Positions 1 to 8,935 of a DNA stretch of 64,000 bases are shown here, one piece after another (the stretch's first letter is position 1; each line of letters starts with the position of its first letter). The stretch spans positions 1 through 64,000 of the forward strand of contig JABAAE010000015.1 of the NCBI GenBank assembly GCA_014238905.1, written 5' to 3'. Below the pieces are notes generated by a model. The model had not been told where the DNA came from. It was given only the letters and a program-made list of their open reading frames with translations, and did not search any database. The stretch is from Planctomycetota bacterium (GTDB lineage Bacteria; Planctomycetota; Planctomycetia; Pirellulales; Pirellulaceae). The position numbers and the translations under genes are program-made.

Positions 1-12
1 TTCCAGATCAAC

Positions 13-42
13 CACTGACAAGCAATACACTGACAAGCAATG
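13..42. repeat. 2 x 15-bp direct tandem repeat
   Basis: Two head-to-tail copies of a 15-base unit beginning CACTGACAAGCAAT lie just upstream of the DUF1501 gene; the last base differs between the copies. The reading frame of the downstream gene stays open through both copies to the window edge, so the repeat may be leader DNA or may be translated if that gene starts further upstream. No function is visible. Confidence 0.6.
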
Positions 43-94
43 TGCCGCTGGACTGTTCAGTCCAAATCCCCCAACTAACATCAAACGGAAAATC

Positions 95-1420
95 ATGCAC
101 ACCGACGATAGCCTCAACGCTGATTGCAAGAATATCAGCCACGGTAATCGCAGAACACTTTTAATGGGTGCAGGCATCGCTGGATTGAACTGGCTTTCAC
201 CAGTCTCTCAGGTCCTCTCCAGCCAGGCCCAAAAAATCGATTTAGGTCGTCCGGCAAAATCCGTTATTCTTTTATGGATGCAAGGAGCGCCAAGTCAACT
301 GGAAACTTTTGATCCGCATCCCGGCACCAACATCGCTGCTGAGTCAAAAGCTCGCAAAACCTCTGTCAAGACAATAAAGGTCGGCGCCGGCTTGGAACAG
401 GTAGCAGACCTGATGCAGGACATCTCCCTGGTTCGGTCGGTAACCAGTGCCGAAGGCGACCACGAACGTGCAGTTTACAATATAAAAACCGGTTTCCGAC
501 CCGATCCAACACTATTGCATCCGGCTATCGGCAGTGTGATTTGTCACCAGTCCAAAACCGCCGATCAGGGCATTGTAGACATCCCTCGACACGTTTCCAT
601 CTTTTCCGGCAAAACAGCTGGCCGCGGTGGTTACCTTGGAAATGAATATGATGCATTCAAAATGCTGGACCCCATCAAACCGTTGCCTGACCTTCAAAAA
701 AGAGTGGCCGAAGGTCGATTCAAGCGGCGAATGTCAACATTGGATTTCCTAGAAAGAAATGATCCATTACGGCGGCCTCGCAGCACGACCAAAACAGGTC
801 GCGGGCCCACAATGCAAGCAGCCCTCCGAATGATGACGTCAGATCAACTCAAGGCCTTTGATATCAGTTCCGTACCAACCGCTCTTCAGCAGGAGTTTGG
901 AGACACACCTTTCGGACGTGGCTGCCTCACAGCACTGCGTTTGATTGAAGTGGGTGTCCGGTGCGTTGAGGTGACTCTCCCCGGCTGGGACAGCCATGTC
1001 AACAACCATGAAATACAGGCCGGCCAAATCGAAATTTTGGATCCAGCGTTTGCCGCATTGATCCGCAACCTAAAATTGCGAGATCGTTTCGATGAGACGA
1101 TCGTGGTGTGCGGCGGCGAGTTCGGGCGAACGCCAAATATCAATGCCGCTGGTGGAAGAGACCATTGGCCGCACGGGTTCAGCATCGCAATGGCTGGAGG
1201 TGGTATCCAAGGTGGTCAAACCGTCGGAGCCACCGCTCCCAATCCGAAATTGGATCCAAAAAATCGCCAACAGGATATCTCTGAAGTAAAAAGAGTAGAA
1301 GACATTCACGCCACGATCTTATCCGCTCTTGGCATTGACTTCTCGCAAGAGATTGACACGCCAGTTGGTCGTCCAATGATAATCAGCAAAGGTGAAGTGC
1401 TGACCGAACTCCTAAGTTGA
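95..1420 (+). CDS. DUF1501 domain-containing secreted protein
   Basis: Member of the DUF1501 family, an alkaline-phosphatase-fold relative greatly expanded in planctomycetes and usually coded beside PSD1 or sulfatase genes; its reaction is not established. An N-terminal twin-arginine-like motif (NRRTLLMGAG, about residues 18-27) followed by a hydrophobic stretch suggests Tat export. Typical family segments are visible: WMQGAPSQLETFDP near residue 61, GEFGRTP near 342 and RDHWPHGFS near 356. The frame is open upstream to the window edge, but the ATG at 95 is the first one, has a GGA about 5 bases before it, and puts the RR motif at the expected distance. The stop is 10 bases before the following sulfatase, so the two are very probably co-transcribed. 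Length (441 aa) is normal for the family. Confidence 0.9.
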   Translation: MHTDDSLNADCKNISHGNRRTLLMGAGIAGLNWLSPVSQVLSSQAQKIDLGRPAKSVILLWMQGAPSQLETFDPHPGTNIAAESKARKTSVKTIKVGAGLEQVADLMQDISLVRSVTSAEGDHERAVYNIKTGFRPDPTLLHPAIGSVICHQSKTADQGIVDIPRHVSIFSGKTAGRGGYLGNEYDAFKMLDPIKPLPDLQKRVAEGRFKRRMSTLDFLERNDPLRRPRSTTKTGRGPTMQAALRMMTSDQLKAFDISSVPTALQQEFGDTPFGRGCLTALRLIEVGVRCVEVTLPGWDSHVNNHEIQAGQIEILDPAFAALIRNLKLRDRFDETIVVCGGEFGRTPNINAAGGRDHWPHGFSIAMAGGGIQGGQTVGATAPNPKLDPKNRQQDISEVKRVEDIHATILSALGIDFSQEIDTPVGRPMIISKGEVLTELLS

Positions 1421-1430
1421 AAAAGACAAA

Positions 1431-2912
1431 ATGAAATTCCATCAAATCTGGCCTGTGGTATTTTGCCTGTTTGGCGTCCCATCTGTACTCAGTGCTAACC
1501 ATCCCTTAGACGACACAGAGCGGCCGAACCTAATCTTCCTGATGGCTGACGACCAATGCACTTATTCCATGGGTTGCTATGGCACACCGCATGCCAAAAC
1601 GCCCAATTTGGATAAATTGGCCAGCGATGGAATCACATTTGATCGGCATTACGTCTCCACAGCAATATGCATGGGTAGTCGCGCGAACGTCGTGACCGGA
1701 ACCTTTGAATTCAAGCATTCATGCAACTTCAATCGGGGCCCATTGATTGAGGAAGACTGGAACCAATCCTATCCGCTGCTTTTGCGTAGGGCTGGCTATT
1801 CTACCGGTTTTGCAGGAAAGATTGGTTTTGAAATCGGCAAAAGTGTGAGCGTCCCTAATCAAGGCTCCAACACCTATCTTCCTAGCGAAGATTTTGACCA
1901 GTGGGGCGGCGGTCCCGGTCAAACATCATATCAAACTGCAAAAAATCAATCGATGAAAAAGTATGCTTCGGCTCACCCCCATTCGACAACTGCGTATGGA
2001 GCATTCGGTGTTGATTTTATACGAAAATTCTCAAACAAGAAAAAGCCTTTCTGCCTCTCAATCAGTTTTAAAGCTCCTCACAGACCGGTGCAGCCAGATC
2101 CCCAATTCAACAGGATTTATCAGGGTATTCAATTCGTAAAACCTCGCAACTTTGGTCGGCAAAACGGTTCTCATTTCTCTCAGCAAAGCCGTCAGGGTCG
2201 ACAGTTTGAGAGATTCCACACCTGGGAATATAGCTCCAGTTATGACGAGGTCATGGCAAAGTACTACCAGCAAATCTACGCTATTGATGTTGCTGTAGGA
2301 ATGATACGAAAAGAAGTGATTCGCCAGAAAATCGAAAAGAACACCGTCTTTATATACACCTCGGACAACGGTTTCTTCTGCGGTTCCCACGGGTATGGCT
2401 CCAAGGTACTCCCCTACGAGGAATCATCACGTGTTCCGCTGATCATTTACGATCCACGACATCCCAACAGTCATAAGCAGATCCGATGCCGGTCGCTTTC
2501 GGGAAATGTCGATTTTGCTCCTACATTATTATCTCTGGCCGGTGTGCAAATTCCTGAAAAGATGGACGGAAGAAATTTGATGCCGCTCTATGACGACCCT
2601 AAATCGAGCATTCGCAAAAGCTTGCCCCTGATTAATGTTTGGGGTCCACAGGAAACATATAGCCTTGCCGTGGTAACTAAAGAAGGGAAATACATCAACT
2701 GGCCCTATGCAAAAAACAATTTTTCCCGAACTGAAGAGTTCTATAATATCTCCGATGATCCATTCGAATTGGAAAACAGAATCTCGAATCCCGACTCGGC
2801 AAAGACAGTCAATCAGTTACGTCAGTTCTACGATCAATATGTGAAGCAGTGGCGTGAGGAATCAATCCCCGGACGGGGCTACTCGTCTTTGGCCGGATTC
2901 TTTTCAAGATGA
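1431..2912 (+). CDS. Sulfatase with atypical CMGSR active-site motif
   Basis: Secreted arylsulfatase-type hydrolase of the S1/alkaline-phosphatase superfamily. It starts with a signal peptide (cleavage near SVLSA, about residue 22). Metal-binding MADDQ near residue 40, TPNLDKLA near 63, a TSDNG metal/active-site block near 310 and the downstream EESSRVPLI motif are all present. The position converted to formylglycine is Cys80 within C-M-G-S-R; the usual proline of CxPxR is glycine here. I recall CMASR/CMGSR variants in planctomycete sulfatases, but cannot confirm that from the sequence. The gene follows the DUF1501 gene by 10 bases and probably shares its operon. The substrate (a sulfated sugar or small ester) cannot be told. 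Confidence 0.88.
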   Translation: MKFHQIWPVVFCLFGVPSVLSANHPLDDTERPNLIFLMADDQCTYSMGCYGTPHAKTPNLDKLASDGITFDRHYVSTAICMGSRANVVTGTFEFKHSCNFNRGPLIEEDWNQSYPLLLRRAGYSTGFAGKIGFEIGKSVSVPNQGSNTYLPSEDFDQWGGGPGQTSYQTAKNQSMKKYASAHPHSTTAYGAFGVDFIRKFSNKKKPFCLSISFKAPHRPVQPDPQFNRIYQGIQFVKPRNFGRQNGSHFSQQSRQGRQFERFHTWEYSSSYDEVMAKYYQQIYAIDVAVGMIRKEVIRQKIEKNTVFIYTSDNGFFCGSHGYGSKVLPYEESSRVPLIIYDPRHPNSHKQIRCRSLSGNVDFAPTLLSLAGVQIPEKMDGRNLMPLYDDPKSSIRKSLPLINVWGPQETYSLAVVTKEGKYINWPYAKNNFSRTEEFYNISDDPFELENRISNPDSAKTVNQLRQFYDQYVKQWREESIPGRGYSSLAGFFSR

Positions 2913-2941
2913 AGCTAGTCAGTCACCCGCGTTAAACCATA

Positions 2942-4537
2942 TCAGTCTGCCGGCATATCAAGCTTGGAATGATCATCCAAACCGTTTCTTTTCACCAGAT
3001 CAACTTCGTATATTTTCTGATATCGACCTTCGCTACTCACCACTACTTTTTTTCCATCCCGTGAAAAGCAGATGGACTCCGGCTGTCTTTGAATTGGCAG
3101 AATGATCGTTGCTGGTTTCCCGTTGACGAATTGCTGGCGATCATTAGCAACCGGAAAAATGTAGCCGCCAAGATAATTTCGCACCACCGCTTGCGATCCA
3201 TCGGCACTTATATCAAATGCGGTCAGCACGCCCCCCGGCAAAGTACCGATTTTCTTTGCAACGGCGACTTTAAAATTTCCAGTAAAAATGGCGTCCAACG
3301 CAAACACTTCTGCCGAATGTCCCGCTAGAACTTCGCTTGAGGTGAGCTTCGTTGAGATGACAAATTGATTCGTTGACGGGCGATACGCAATTCCTTCGCA
3401 ATCGTGTGAGTTTGCATCATCGAACGTAAACCTAATTCTTGTATAGTCTCGTAGTACTTTTTTCTGGACCGAATCCAGATTAGCTCTTGCCTGAACAGAC
3501 AACGTGGGTTCTTCAAACACGTACAACAGGTATTGTCCCCGGCGACGCTGATTATCTCCTACATCACCAACTACGATGTAGGGCCTCCCTTTATGTTCAG
3601 CCAGTGCGATATCTTCAAAGTCAACATTCTTAGTTTCCGCCAGCACAACTTCCATTTTTGTCTGCCCAGAGGCCCTTACCAGAAATATTCTGGCAGCATC
3701 ACCTGAATCGTTGTGAACCCAAAAACAACCGTTGTTTTGGCTGCTTGGAACCATCCCACTACATTCGTTAATTCTCTTATCCCTGAAGACACCAATCTCT
3801 CGGGTCCCCATTTTTTTTTGACGTAGTTCGTGCAATAGTTCTGCAGCTCGATTTGCTATCGCATTGGCTCCTTTTGCATTGGGATGAACCCCGTCGGACA
3901 ACAGTTCTTTTTGATCTAAAAAAGGCTGGTCGAGGTTAAGCAACGGTATTCCGAGTCTCTCGGCGACTTTTTGAAGTTTGGGAACCACCTGCTGCCTCAA
4001 TATCTCTTCACGAATCTCCCAACGATTAATCGCGACCGGAAGGGGCAGGCAAAGGACGACGCTTGGGCCGGACGGAAGATCAAGTAGTCGTCGAATCAAC
4101 CATTCACAGTCCAACTCGAATTCTGAAGCATTGTCATTCCAATTCTCCGGCTTGGAATCATGGGTCCCCAACATGACAAAGACGAAGTCTGGATCAAATC
4201 GAAGCGCGGCTTCAAACTCATCCTGTTTGAAATAGGGTCGGTCGCCGGACCTAAGCAGCGTCGCACCACTAGAGCCAAAGTTTCTGACGTCGTATTCCGC
4301 GCCCATTAACTTGGCCAACCGCGTCGGATAGCAACGGTTTTCCTGGTCCTCGATCGAATCACCAAGCGTAATGCCGTCGCCAATGCAGGCAACTCGAATC
4401 TTTGTAGCGTTAACCGGTTGTGAACCTTCCCGTCCCGCTGACCCAGCGTCTTGATCTGCACCTCGGAAAAACCAAAAAATGCCCAAAAGGACGACGACCC
4501 AAGCCAATAAAGACAGCTTAAATCGGATATTTAACAT
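2942..4537 (-). CDS. SGNH-hydrolase-like domain (degenerate) fused to C-terminal propeller-like domain
   Basis: Two-part exported or membrane-anchored protein. Residues 8-24 are a hydrophobic signal/anchor. Residues about 47-240 match the SGNH/GDSL esterase fold, with NFGSSGATLL (block II region) and DGVHPNAKGANAIA (block V with its His). However, the nucleophile block reads GDGIT instead of GDSIT and block III reads GTHDS instead of GTND, so Ser and Asn are both replaced and the usual hydrolase chemistry looks lost. Residues about 250-530 contain short repeats (NECSGM, FEDIAL, GDVGDN, CEGIAYRP) that resemble a beta-propeller. The ATG at 4537 follows AGGAAA. It converges with the sulfatase gene, 29 bases apart, and is divergent from the PSD1 gene. 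Domain calls are by pattern only. Confidence 0.72.
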   Translation of the reverse strand: MLNIRFKLSLLAWVVVLLGIFWFFRGADQDAGSAGREGSQPVNATKIRVACIGDGITLGDSIEDQENRCYPTRLAKLMGAEYDVRNFGSSGATLLRSGDRPYFKQDEFEAALRFDPDFVFVMLGTHDSKPENWNDNASEFELDCEWLIRRLLDLPSGPSVVLCLPLPVAINRWEIREEILRQQVVPKLQKVAERLGIPLLNLDQPFLDQKELLSDGVHPNAKGANAIANRAAELLHELRQKKMGTREIGVFRDKRINECSGMVPSSQNNGCFWVHNDSGDAARIFLVRASGQTKMEVVLAETKNVDFEDIALAEHKGRPYIVVGDVGDNQRRRGQYLLYVFEEPTLSVQARANLDSVQKKVLRDYTRIRFTFDDANSHDCEGIAYRPSTNQFVISTKLTSSEVLAGHSAEVFALDAIFTGNFKVAVAKKIGTLPGGVLTAFDISADGSQAVVRNYLGGYIFPVANDRQQFVNGKPATIILPIQRQPESICFSRDGKKVVVSSEGRYQKIYEVDLVKRNGLDDHSKLDMPAD

Positions 4538-4641
4538 TTTCCATTTCCTGGTCTAATAGACGCTATCTGAAAATCCATCTTATCAGACACCATTTCCAAA
4601 CTGTAGAATACAGTTAACAAAACGATGTCTGCAGGCTACCC

Positions 4642-7600
4642 ATGACAAAAGAATCTCTATTAATTCTCCTCCGAATCTTGGGCCGACCACTTCTTGGGTG
4701 CCTATTAATAATCGTTTCAAACACAGTCTCTGTCGCCCAGAAAGTCGTTTTCGAATCACAAATCTGGCCAATTCTGAAATCGAGGTGCCACGAATGTCAT
4801 AACGCGGACAACCGGGAGGGTCAACTCGGATTGGATTCAAAGACCAGTTTCATCAAAGGCGGAGTATCGGGGAAGCTATTGGCCGAGCAGGAGCTGGAAA
4901 AATCGCTCCTGCTAGAAAGAATGATGGGCAAAGGTGACCTGCCAAGAATGCCCCTTGATGACAATCCTTTATCCCGGCGAGAAATAGATTTGATGAAACG
5001 CTGGTTATCGCAGGGTGCGAAATGGCCAGCAAAGGTTGGAAAAAAAATAGATGTAGGGGCGCCGCATTGGGCCTACCAGCCTCCTTTAAAAACCAACCCA
5101 CCTAAAACAAATCTTGAAAATGGAGCAAGAAGTCCGATCGATTTATTTATCGATCGGAAACTTCAATCGAACTCTCTTTCATTTTCACCTGAAGCAAGCA
5201 AGGAAAAGTTAGTTAGACGAGTTTACCTGGACTTGATTGGCCTTCCCCCGTCGTTTGAGGAACTAGATTCTTTCCTGACCGACAAGTCACCTTTTTCGTA
5301 TGAGAGATTGGTAGATCAACTGCTATGTTCCCCGCAATTTGGAATCAAATGGGGAAGAAACTGGCTTGACCTCGCACGCTACGCAGACACAAACGGATTT
5401 CAAGCAGACCAGTTCAGAAGTGTTTGGCCATACCGTGACTGGGTCATCGACGCTCTCAATCAGGACATGCCCTACGATCGTTTTAGCATTGAACAACTCG
5501 CCGGTGACCTGCTTCCCAATCCGACCATCCGGCAAAAAACAGCCACCGGTTTCCATCGATTGACAACATGTAACGTAGAAGCCGGCGTGGACCCAGAAGA
5601 AAACCGTATCAACCAAATCATCGATCGAGTCAATACGACCGGAACAGTTTGGTTTGGAACAACATTCGAATGTAGCCAGTGTCACAACCACAAGTATGAC
5701 CCTTTTACTCAAAGGGAATACTATCAACTGTTCGCGTTTTTCAACAACACTCCCCTCGAAGTTAAAGATACCGGCAATACGATATCGCATGAATTCTACG
5801 GTCCTAAAATGGACCTGCCATTATCTAGTACAAAAGAAAACCAGCGCAAAATCATTGCTGGCGAAATAAAGCAATTAGAGGCAGAAGCAAAAAAAATGCG
5901 GGTCACCATTCAAGATGAATTTCCAAGCTGGCTCAACCGTTTAAGTCGCTACAAGTTGAAAAAGGAAACCTGGATTCCGCTGCAGATTATTGAATTCCAT
6001 ACCAAAGCTGGGACACCCCACCAATTACTTGCCGATCATTCCGTTTTAGTCGGTGGTGAAGCAGCTGATAAAGATGTCTACTTTATCACTTGCCAATCGT
6101 CTCTACCTGAAATTAACGGTTTTCGATTTGAAACATTGACGGACCCTTCACTGGCTGAAATGGGACCAGGTAGAAATAAGTCTGGCCCGCCGAATTTTGT
6201 CTTGCAGGAGGTCCGAGCCTATTTAGGCAGTCAAAACGATAAGGCGATCGAGTTATCCGATGCGATCGCTGATTTTTCGCAACAGCAATGGAACGTGTCC
6301 GGTATTATTGACGGACGACCCAACACCGGCTGGGGCATCAATCCTGAGTTTAGCAAACCGCATTGGGCAAGTGTTGCCACGAAGGAGTCAATTCGGCCGG
6401 CGGAATCTAAAACCAGAATTCGATTTGAATTGGATCAAAATCATGGTGGCGGACGGACAATTGGTCGCCTTAGAATTTCAGCATTGGTTGGGAAGCGAGA
6501 ACAGCCATCAATCCCCAATAACATAAAAAATATCGCAAGATTGGAGCAGAAATCCTGGTCCGCCAAACAAAAAAAGCAGATCGAAGATTTCTACCTTAAT
6601 AGCCAACCGGAATTCCGCAAGCTATCCGCCAAAGTAACCGCCTCCAAACAACGGTTAGCTGGCCTGAAAGTCGATACCACTTTAGTAATGAAAGAAATGG
6701 ACCGTCGCACCTCCTTCGTCTTGAAGCGGGGTAATTTTCTCGATCGTGGAGTACCGGTGGCGGCCGCAACGCCGTCTATCCTTCATCCTGGACCCTCGAA
6801 GAAGAGAATGAACCGCCTTGATCTAGCAAGGTGGATATTCGACAAAAAAAACCCGCTAACCTCACGGGTCGCCGTGAATCGATGGTGGGCAGAAATATTC
6901 GGTCAGGGAATCGTTACCACAAGTGAGGACTTTGGCACCCAGGGTGAAAAACCGACTCATCCAAAACTACTCGATTGGCTTGCCATCGAGTTCTCGGAAT
7001 CCGGCTGGTCCGTCAAGCAATTACTAAGGTCTATTGTGCTTTCCCAGACGTACCGTCAGTCATCCAATCTCTCACCAGAAAAACGAAAAAAAGATCCGCA
7101 AAACCAACTCCATTCCCGCGGACCAAGGTTTCGACTGCCCGCTGAGATCATACGTGACAACGCTCTAAAGATCTCTGGCGCGTTGTCCTCCAAGCTCTCC
7201 GGCCCTCCAGTTTTCCCTCCACAACCGGAAGGGATTTGGCGACACGTTGGCAGAAACGAACCGAAATACCAGACTTCAATCGGGACCGACCGATACCGCA
7301 GAGGTATTTATGTCTTCTGGCGACGAAGTGCTCCCTATGCCTCATTCGTCAATTTTGACGCACCCGACAGGACATCCTGTGTCGTCAGTCGCTCCAGAAC
7401 CAACACTCCGCTTCAAGCACTTACCCTGTTGAACGATGAGGCCTATCAGGAACTCTGTTTGGAATTTGCCAAATGTATACTTGATATGAATGTCGATTCC
7501 GATCAGGACAAAATTCAAATTGCTTTCCGAACCTGCACTGCCAGATTTCCCAATCCGGATGAGCAACGGTTTCTTGACAAGTTCTTGTCGAATAAGAGAA

Positions 7601-7737
7601 GACAACTCGTGGACTCACCTGAAAAGGTGAAATTGTTGACTAGCATGGAAGCCAACAAAAGATCCGTTGAGATCGCAGCTTGGATGGGTATCAGCCAGAT
7701 ACTCTTCAATTTAGACGAAACGATCTCCAAGGATTAA
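4642..7737 (+). CDS. PSD1 and Planctomycete cytochrome C domain protein (DUF1549/DUF1553)
   Basis: Large exported protein typical of planctomycetes. After a signal peptide (about residues 1-32) it has a PSCyt1 haem-binding motif CHECH at residues 49-53. The DUF1549 region runs from about 165 to 365 (KLVRRVYLDLIGLPP, WGRNWLDLARYADTNG) and holds a second CxxCH (CSQCH, 344-348). A middle stretch at about 450-620 resembles the carbohydrate-binding insert often found in this family. DUF1553 follows (NPLTSRVAVNRWW near 740; RTNTPLQALTLLND near 920). Such proteins usually sit beside DUF1501 or sulfatase genes, as here, and are thought to handle electron transfer or polysaccharide-linked oxidation outside the cytoplasm; the reaction is unknown. 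Length 1031 aa is normal. It is divergent from the SGNH-like gene with a 104-base gap. Confidence 0.92.
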   Translation: MTKESLLILLRILGRPLLGCLLIIVSNTVSVAQKVVFESQIWPILKSRCHECHNADNREGQLGLDSKTSFIKGGVSGKLLAEQELEKSLLLERMMGKGDLPRMPLDDNPLSRREIDLMKRWLSQGAKWPAKVGKKIDVGAPHWAYQPPLKTNPPKTNLENGARSPIDLFIDRKLQSNSLSFSPEASKEKLVRRVYLDLIGLPPSFEELDSFLTDKSPFSYERLVDQLLCSPQFGIKWGRNWLDLARYADTNGFQADQFRSVWPYRDWVIDALNQDMPYDRFSIEQLAGDLLPNPTIRQKTATGFHRLTTCNVEAGVDPEENRINQIIDRVNTTGTVWFGTTFECSQCHNHKYDPFTQREYYQLFAFFNNTPLEVKDTGNTISHEFYGPKMDLPLSSTKENQRKIIAGEIKQLEAEAKKMRVTIQDEFPSWLNRLSRYKLKKETWIPLQIIEFHTKAGTPHQLLADHSVLVGGEAADKDVYFITCQSSLPEINGFRFETLTDPSLAEMGPGRNKSGPPNFVLQEVRAYLGSQNDKAIELSDAIADFSQQQWNVSGIIDGRPNTGWGINPEFSKPHWASVATKESIRPAESKTRIRFELDQNHGGGRTIGRLRISALVGKREQPSIPNNIKNIARLEQKSWSAKQKKQIEDFYLNSQPEFRKLSAKVTASKQRLAGLKVDTTLVMKEMDRRTSFVLKRGNFLDRGVPVAAATPSILHPGPSKKRMNRLDLARWIFDKKNPLTSRVAVNRWWAEIFGQGIVTTSEDFGTQGEKPTHPKLLDWLAIEFSESGWSVKQLLRSIVLSQTYRQSSNLSPEKRKKDPQNQLHSRGPRFRLPAEIIRDNALKISGALSSKLSGPPVFPPQPEGIWRHVGRNEPKYQTSIGTDRYRRGIYVFWRRSAPYASFVNFDAPDRTSCVVSRSRTNTPLQALTLLNDEAYQELCLEFAKCILDMNVDSDQDKIQIAFRTCTARFPNPDEQRFLDKFLSNKRRQLVDSPEKVKLLTSMEANKRSVEIAAWMGISQILFNLDETISKD

Positions 7738-8290
7738 TTCGCCAAAAGGGTGCAGAATCACCCCTCTCTTTGGTCCTCGTTCTCCACCGGTTTTCTAGAA
7801 CCCCGGATTCCTGTTTTTCTCGCGAAGCAATGGCGGCCCGTTCGGCAAGAGATTTTTGAAACGCTAGAGTTCTTCAATTGCCACTTCTGCTTCCAGCCCG
7901 AATCTTCATGTCAAGTCCGAGGCAATCCCTGTAAACACTTCAGGCAAGTGATAAACAAAACAATTACAGCAGTCCATTGAAAGGGCTGAAGGTACCTGCG
8001 GTCAATTCGATTGCGAAATGAGTAAAACTGAACGGAATACTCACTCAAGAAATTGAACCCTGGCTCCAAACTAAACCCCAGTAGAATATCTTTGGAATCC
8101 GCATCGAAAAAATCTATCCCAATTCGTGTTACGGGCGCAAACAATCGGACTTTAAGCCCCCCTTCCTTTGATTGCCACAAGCATCCAATAACGCTCTCTT
8201 ATTAGTGCCATGACGTCCAAAATCACCGGGTACGAACAATCGACTAACCACTGAAATCCGCCCATCTGAGTGCTCCAACGCAATTTTTTA
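7738..8290. other. Stretch without a convincing gene; weak minus-strand ORF and degenerate attC-like DNA
   Basis: Between PSD1 and the GrpB-family gene no ORF has recognisable family features. The best candidate is a minus-strand frame at 7911-8180 (89 residues, TTG start, hydrophobic C-terminal stretch), which would be the next cassette ORF if the island continues in this direction. Minus-strand DNA at about 8293-8205, right after the GrpB stop codon, has the look of a decayed attC site (TTGCGTTGGAGCACTC at one end, CCGGTGATTTTGGACGTC at the other), but the arms do not pair well. Confidence 0.3.
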
Positions 8291-8815
8291 TTACCCGGTG
8301 GTTTTGCGTCGCCATTTCGCCGCAATTGTGTCAACGTGTTTGATAAATGCATCCTTGCCCGCGATGTAATCTGCAATCGAATGGGGGTGCTTGGCGGCCA
8401 AGCCGCGTTTCAGGTCAGAGTAACGAATCGCCCATTTTGGGTGAGCGTTCATAAAATCACGAAATGCCAAGTGGCGTTGCACGTGATCACTATCCGGCGG
8501 GAAAATGTGAATTTGATGTGTCCGTTTTCCAGATTTGTCGTCTTTGCGAAAATAGCGGCGAGCAGGAATCCCAAACTCTCCTTTGGCCTCGTAACCTAGT
8601 TTTGCCATTGCCTGATTGCAAGTATCGACAGTGTCGATGTTTGTCACAGTGATCATCATGTCGATGATTGGCTTCGCCCAAATGTTTGGTATCGCCGTGC
8701 TGCCAATGTGGCAAGCCTCTATCGCATTGAAGCCCATCGCATTCATAACGAGCTCCGAAGCTGAATCGAAAGCGACGGCCCAAGAAGGGTTGTATGGTTT
8801 TACGAGGACCTCCAT
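8291..8815 (-). CDS. GrpB family protein (UPF0157), probable gene cassette
   Basis: Cytoplasmic protein of the GrpB/UPF0157 family, a nucleotidyltransferase-like fold of unproven function that is frequent among mobile small genes. Diagnostic segments are present: the N-terminal KPYNPSWAVAFDSA, the HIGSTAIPNIWAKPIIDMMI block near residues 35-54, and LAFRDFMNAHP plus the C-terminal KDAFIK region. I chose the internal ATG at 8815, which begins MEVLVKPYNPSW as in the family; the frame is open 25 codons further upstream, but those codons lie in the attC-like element. No Shine-Dalgarno sequence is evident. The stop codon TAA at 8293-8291 is immediately followed on its strand by attC-like DNA. At 174 aa it has the usual length. 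Confidence 0.85.
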   Translation of the reverse strand: MEVLVKPYNPSWAVAFDSASELVMNAMGFNAIEACHIGSTAIPNIWAKPIIDMMITVTNIDTVDTCNQAMAKLGYEAKGEFGIPARRYFRKDDKSGKRTHQIHIFPPDSDHVQRHLAFRDFMNAHPKWAIRYSDLKRGLAAKHPHSIADYIAGKDAFIKHVDTIAAKWRRKTTG

Positions 8816-8840
8816 GGGCAACCTATTTGAGTTGAGCCGG

Positions 8841-8935
8841 ACAACGACCAAGTTAACCGGACCGACCAGTTCAGCCCGAAGTAACAGCATATTAAAGGAA
8901 CCACAAAACGCCTCCGGTTCAACGCTTTGTTATGC
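8841..8935 (-). other. attC-like integron recombination site
   Basis: On the minus strand the element begins GCATAACAAAGCGTTGAACC (8935 downward) and ends TCCGGTTAACTTGGTCGTTG near 8841. The two ends form an imperfect inverted repeat of about 20 bases (AACCGGA against TCCGGTT, AAC against GTT) separated by about 50 bases of unconserved DNA, which is the architecture of an attC site. The first arm contains the RYYYAAC core as GCATAAC. The outer core of the second arm is degenerate. The TAA stop of the 143-residue ORF falls inside the GCATAAC core, as is usual for integron cassettes. Length about 95 bases fits attC. I see no integrase gene in the window. Confidence 0.6.
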
